NCBI GenBank assembly: GCA_964481825.1
Contig: CAYZUE010000026.1
Location: 1 to 16,507, forward strand
Source of the DNA: CAYZUE01 sp964481825
GTDB lineage: Archaea; Hydrothermarchaeota; Hydrothermarchaeia; Hydrothermarchaeales; JALUUU01
Length of the DNA stretch: 16,507 nucleotides
Reading direction: 5' to 3'
Part shown: positions 14,752 through 16,507 of the stretch, piece after piece
Numbering within the stretch: the stretch's first letter is position 1
How the letters are laid out: each line of letters begins with the position of its first letter
Position numbers and translations under genes: made by a program
The notes under the pieces: generated by a model
The model's input: only the letters and a program-made list of their open reading frames with translations
Told to the model about the DNA's origin: nothing
Databases searched by the model: none

Positions 14752-15698
14752 TCAACCGCTTCCCTAAACATTATAAGACTCCTTTTTTCTGTGAAATCTT
14801 CTGCTATATCCATTGCACGGTTGGAATATTCCCTAAGGATGCTAGGAGAACTCCACAATCTCTTAATCACTCTCTCTGCTTCTTGTCCATCTTTCACAAC
14901 TAATTCTTCAGCTACATCTCTCACAGCGTAATTAAAACCCACCTTATCCGTTACAACAGGTACCAATCCAGTTGCCATTGCTTCTAGAACAGCCACTCCC
15001 GCTGGTTCGATTCTTGCCATATTAAGATAAATTGAGCCTTTGATGAGATATCCTCTAGGATTTTTCTGAAATCCCGCCCATATAATGTTTTCAGAACTTT
15101 TTTTTAATGTGGATTTCAATGGTCCATCTCCTACAATGTAAAGTCTACTTTCTCCATAAGTTTGGTTTAATCCTTTGAAGATGCTTACAATTCTATCAAC
15201 ACCTTTTTCCTTACCCACCCTACCAACAAAAATAATATTTTTACTTTCAATATTTGCTTTTTTTTGATGGAATTTTTTATAATCTACAAAAAGTGGTACA
15301 ATCTTTATTTTCCCCCGATACTTTTTTGGAATATAACTCTTCATCAAAGGTGTAGTAGGAATTAAAAGATCACATTGTGATAACGCCCAGACGTATATTT
15401 TTCTTGTAATAGGATCCATACTATCTAGTTGTGTAATTTTAGGATCATCAATTATCTGAATAAATTTTCCCTTAGGATTCCTTTTTTTCCACATTGCTCC
15501 TGCAATCATGGCTGCACCGCTTTCACAAAGTAGAAGTTCTGTGTCTGATGGTATCTGAGCAATTACCTTAGGAATTTTAAAAATTCTATATATTATTGGA
15601 AATCCCGGTGTAATATTTGAGATAAATTTAGCATTTAGACTTTTTGCCCATACTCCGTGAGCATGATGGGGTCCATCGTGTAGGAAAACTGTTTTCAT
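14739..15698 (-). CDS. Family 4 glycosyltransferase
   Basis: This is a GT-B glycosyltransferase of 319 residues, short for the family because the N-terminal domain is compact (about 1-140; MKTVFLHDGPHHAHGVWAKS, LLLCESGAA at 55-63, IIDDPKI at 82-88). The C-terminal donor domain is typical: IIFVGRVGKEKGVDRIVSIF (155-174), LYIVGDGP (186-193) and ARIEPAGVAVLEAMATGLVP (228-247), with Glu231 and Glu239 as the E-x7-E pair. The start ATG has GAGG at 15710-15713 on the minus strand, about 11 bases upstream. It is first of a two-gene operon with DUF2079. The start of the protein does not show the usual double-glycine acceptor loop, so its acceptor site may be unusual. Sugar specificity is not known. 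Confidence 0.84.
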   Translation of the reverse strand: MKTVFLHDGPHHAHGVWAKSLNAKFISNITPGFPIIYRIFKIPKVIAQIPSDTELLLCESGAAMIAGAMWKKRNPKGKFIQIIDDPKITQLDSMDPITRKIYVWALSQCDLLIPTTPLMKSYIPKKYRGKIKIVPLFVDYKKFHQKKANIESKNIIFVGRVGKEKGVDRIVSIFKGLNQTYGESRLYIVGDGPLKSTLKKSSENIIWAGFQKNPRGYLIKGSIYLNMARIEPAGVAVLEAMATGLVPVVTDKVGFNYAVRDVAEELVVKDGQEAERVIKRLWSSPSILREYSNRAMDIAEDFTEKRSLIMFREAVEWII

Positions 15699-16058
15699 AG
15701 GCAGCCAATCCTCTATTACGTCTTTTTATTGCAACTTACAACTTTCATATCCTGTTATTTGCTTTTAAATTTAAAGTATTCTCCCCCCAATTAAAGTAAA
15801 TCACGAATTGACAACTTTGGTTCTGTCACTATAATTACTCAAAAGGTCTGGGTAGCTTCAATACATCCTTTAATTTGAATATGTGAAATTTTTACAATCA
15901 CATCTTTAGAGATCAAGAACATACCGGTAAATATGTCTATAAATCAAAAAAACTTAAAGGAGACAGTTAGGTTCATAATGGTCATGCACAAACGTTTATA
16001 GGCCGGTAGTATGTTATCAATTACATTGTTGTCCTTTGAAAAAGGTTAGGGGTAATGT
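15699..16058. promoter_or_regulatory. 360-bp divergent intergenic region with promoters on both strands
   Basis: This stretch lies between the GT4 gene (minus) and the flippase (plus). I see no gene of convincing length; a 22-codon frame at 15933-16001 lacks a good ribosome binding site. Minus-strand TATA: CTTTTAAATTTAAAG at 15762-15776, giving a start near 15742 and a leader of about 44 bases. Plus-strand TATA candidates: GTTTATAGG at 15994-16002 (start near 16025) and CTATAAATC at 15937-15945. A six-base inverted repeat lies at 15881-15903. No tRNA, repeat array or hairpin RNA was recognised. Confidence 0.4.
15881..15903. promoter_or_regulatory. Inverted repeat, possible regulator site
   Basis: ATGTGA (15881-15886) and TCACAT (15898-15903) are perfect inverted halves separated by 11 bases, the geometry of a dimeric helix-turn-helix operator. 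It lies upstream of both divergent promoters. Six-base arms can occur by chance in AT-rich DNA. Confidence 0.25.
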
Positions 16059-16507
16059 ATGGGAATTAAAAGTGAGATATTCCAGTCTAACATAATAGTC
16101 TCGTCAGGGAAGAACATCTCTGCCGTTATTGCACTTTTGTTCAGTGTGGTGATGGGGCGAATGCTTGGACCTTACGATTATGGGCTTTTTTCATTTTGTA
16201 TGGTTGTAGTGAGTTTTAGCCTTATATTTACAAATTTAGGAATTAACATGACGTTAACTCGTTTTATTTCTAGTTCAATTGGACAGAATGAATTTTTTAA
16301 AGCAGGAGGTATTGTACGACTTCTGTTTAAATACAAAGTATTTCTAACCATCTCAATAAGTTTTATAATTCTTCTTTTCCCCGACTATTTAGCTTCAAAT
16401 ATTTTTAACAAGCCTGAAGCTGCAAACATTGTCTTTTTCGCTGGATTTGTCCTGATATTCCACTCTTTTTTTGATTTCTTCTATGATTTTTTTTTAGGTG
16501 TAAAGAA
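16059..16507 (+). CDS. Polysaccharide/lipid-linked oligosaccharide flippase (MOP superfamily), partial
   Basis: The frame is open to the right edge (149 codons seen). The start MGIKSEIFQSNIIVSSGKN is followed by ISAVIALLFSVVMGRMLGPY, then DYGLFSFCMVVVSFSLIFTN, and NLGINMTLTRFIS. This is the characteristic first part of Wzx/RfbX-type flippases: an amphipathic start, a GRMLGPYDYGLFS loop after helix 1, and NLGI with a downstream TRF after helix 2. A third helix follows around residues 95-107 (VFLTISISFIILLFP). Such proteins flip polyprenyl-PP-oligosaccharides across the cytoplasmic membrane. ATG 16059 is chosen because AGGGGT at 16048-16053 is five bases upstream; ATG 16055 runs into a stop after four codons. 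It completes the export step of the locus. Confidence 0.85.
   Translation, partial: MGIKSEIFQSNIIVSSGKNISAVIALLFSVVMGRMLGPYDYGLFSFCMVVVSFSLIFTNLGINMTLTRFISSSIGQNEFFKAGGIVRLLFKYKVFLTISISFIILLFPDYLASNIFNKPEAANIVFFAGFVLIFHSFFDFFYDFFLGVK

Noticed and set aside
15933..16001. 22-codon frame upstream of the flippase
   Set aside because: It has no convincing ribosome binding site, no recognisable peptide and a length expected by chance.
16055..16069. ATG 16055 as the flippase start
   Set aside because: This frame stops after four codons (TAA at 16067-16069); ATG 16059 is in the flippase frame and better spaced from AGGGGT.
1..16507. CRISPR arrays, tRNA/rRNA genes, insertion sequences
   Set aside because: Read on both strands, I saw no spaced direct repeats, cloverleaf sequence, rRNA motif, transposase or terminal inverted repeats.

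Overview
This AT-rich window is most probably from an archaeon and looks like part of a surface-glycan or N-glycan (lipid-linked oligosaccharide) locus. The archaeal signals are GGTGAT/GAGGT-type ribosome binding sites, TATA-like boxes at archaeal spacing (one placed for a nearly leaderless mRNA), T-run terminators, and a set of eukaryote/archaea-flavoured glycan enzymes: an ALG7/AglH-type GlcNAc-1-P transferase, a split Alg14/Alg13 pair and a Dpm1-like synthase. A euryarchaeon is my guess; the species cannot be told from the sequence alone.

Layout. Positions 1-131 hold the frameshifted C-terminal tail of a probable DNA methyltransferase. Two unrecognised genes follow: a 60-aa two-helix membrane protein and a 184-aa protein with a GTG start. 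From 1065 to 5356 runs a tight plus-strand operon: AglH-like GlcNAc-1-P transferase, Alg14-like, Alg13-like, a B12-binding radical SAM enzyme, and a family 2 glycosyltransferase with a membrane C-terminus. The last four are chained by ATGA stop/start overlaps. After a 214-bp gap with T-run terminators and a well-placed TATA box, 5571-10232 carries a second operon: RfbF-like cytidylyltransferase, RfbG-like 4,6-dehydratase, a GT4 glycosyltransferase, a CDP-paratose/tyvelose-type 2-epimerase, and a Dpm1-like polyprenol-phosphate glycosyltransferase.

A small four-helix DMT/EamA-like membrane protein is convergent with, and overlaps, the Dpm1-like gene. It faces a second B12-binding radical SAM gene across a 101-bp intergenic region with a near-symmetric TATA element and an 11-codon upstream ORF. 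The second radical SAM gene overlaps a GT4 gene that starts at TTG. On the minus strand, a GT4 and a DUF2079 (putative GT-C) membrane protein form an operon convergent with it. After a 360-bp non-coding region, a MOP-superfamily polysaccharide flippase begins at 16059 and runs off the end.

How they may work together (inference). The AglH-like enzyme primes a polyprenyl phosphate with a sugar-1-phosphate. Alg14/Alg13 adds the second sugar and the GT2/GT4 enzymes extend the chain. The RfbF/RfbG/epimerase set makes a CDP-activated deoxysugar, the Dpm1-like enzyme makes a polyprenyl-P-linked sugar for a GT-C enzyme such as the DUF2079 protein, and the flippase exports the product. The unusual element is the pair of paralogous B12-binding radical SAM enzymes embedded in the operons. 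They suggest a radical modification, possibly C-methylation or C-C bond chemistry, of a glycan or its isoprenoid carrier.
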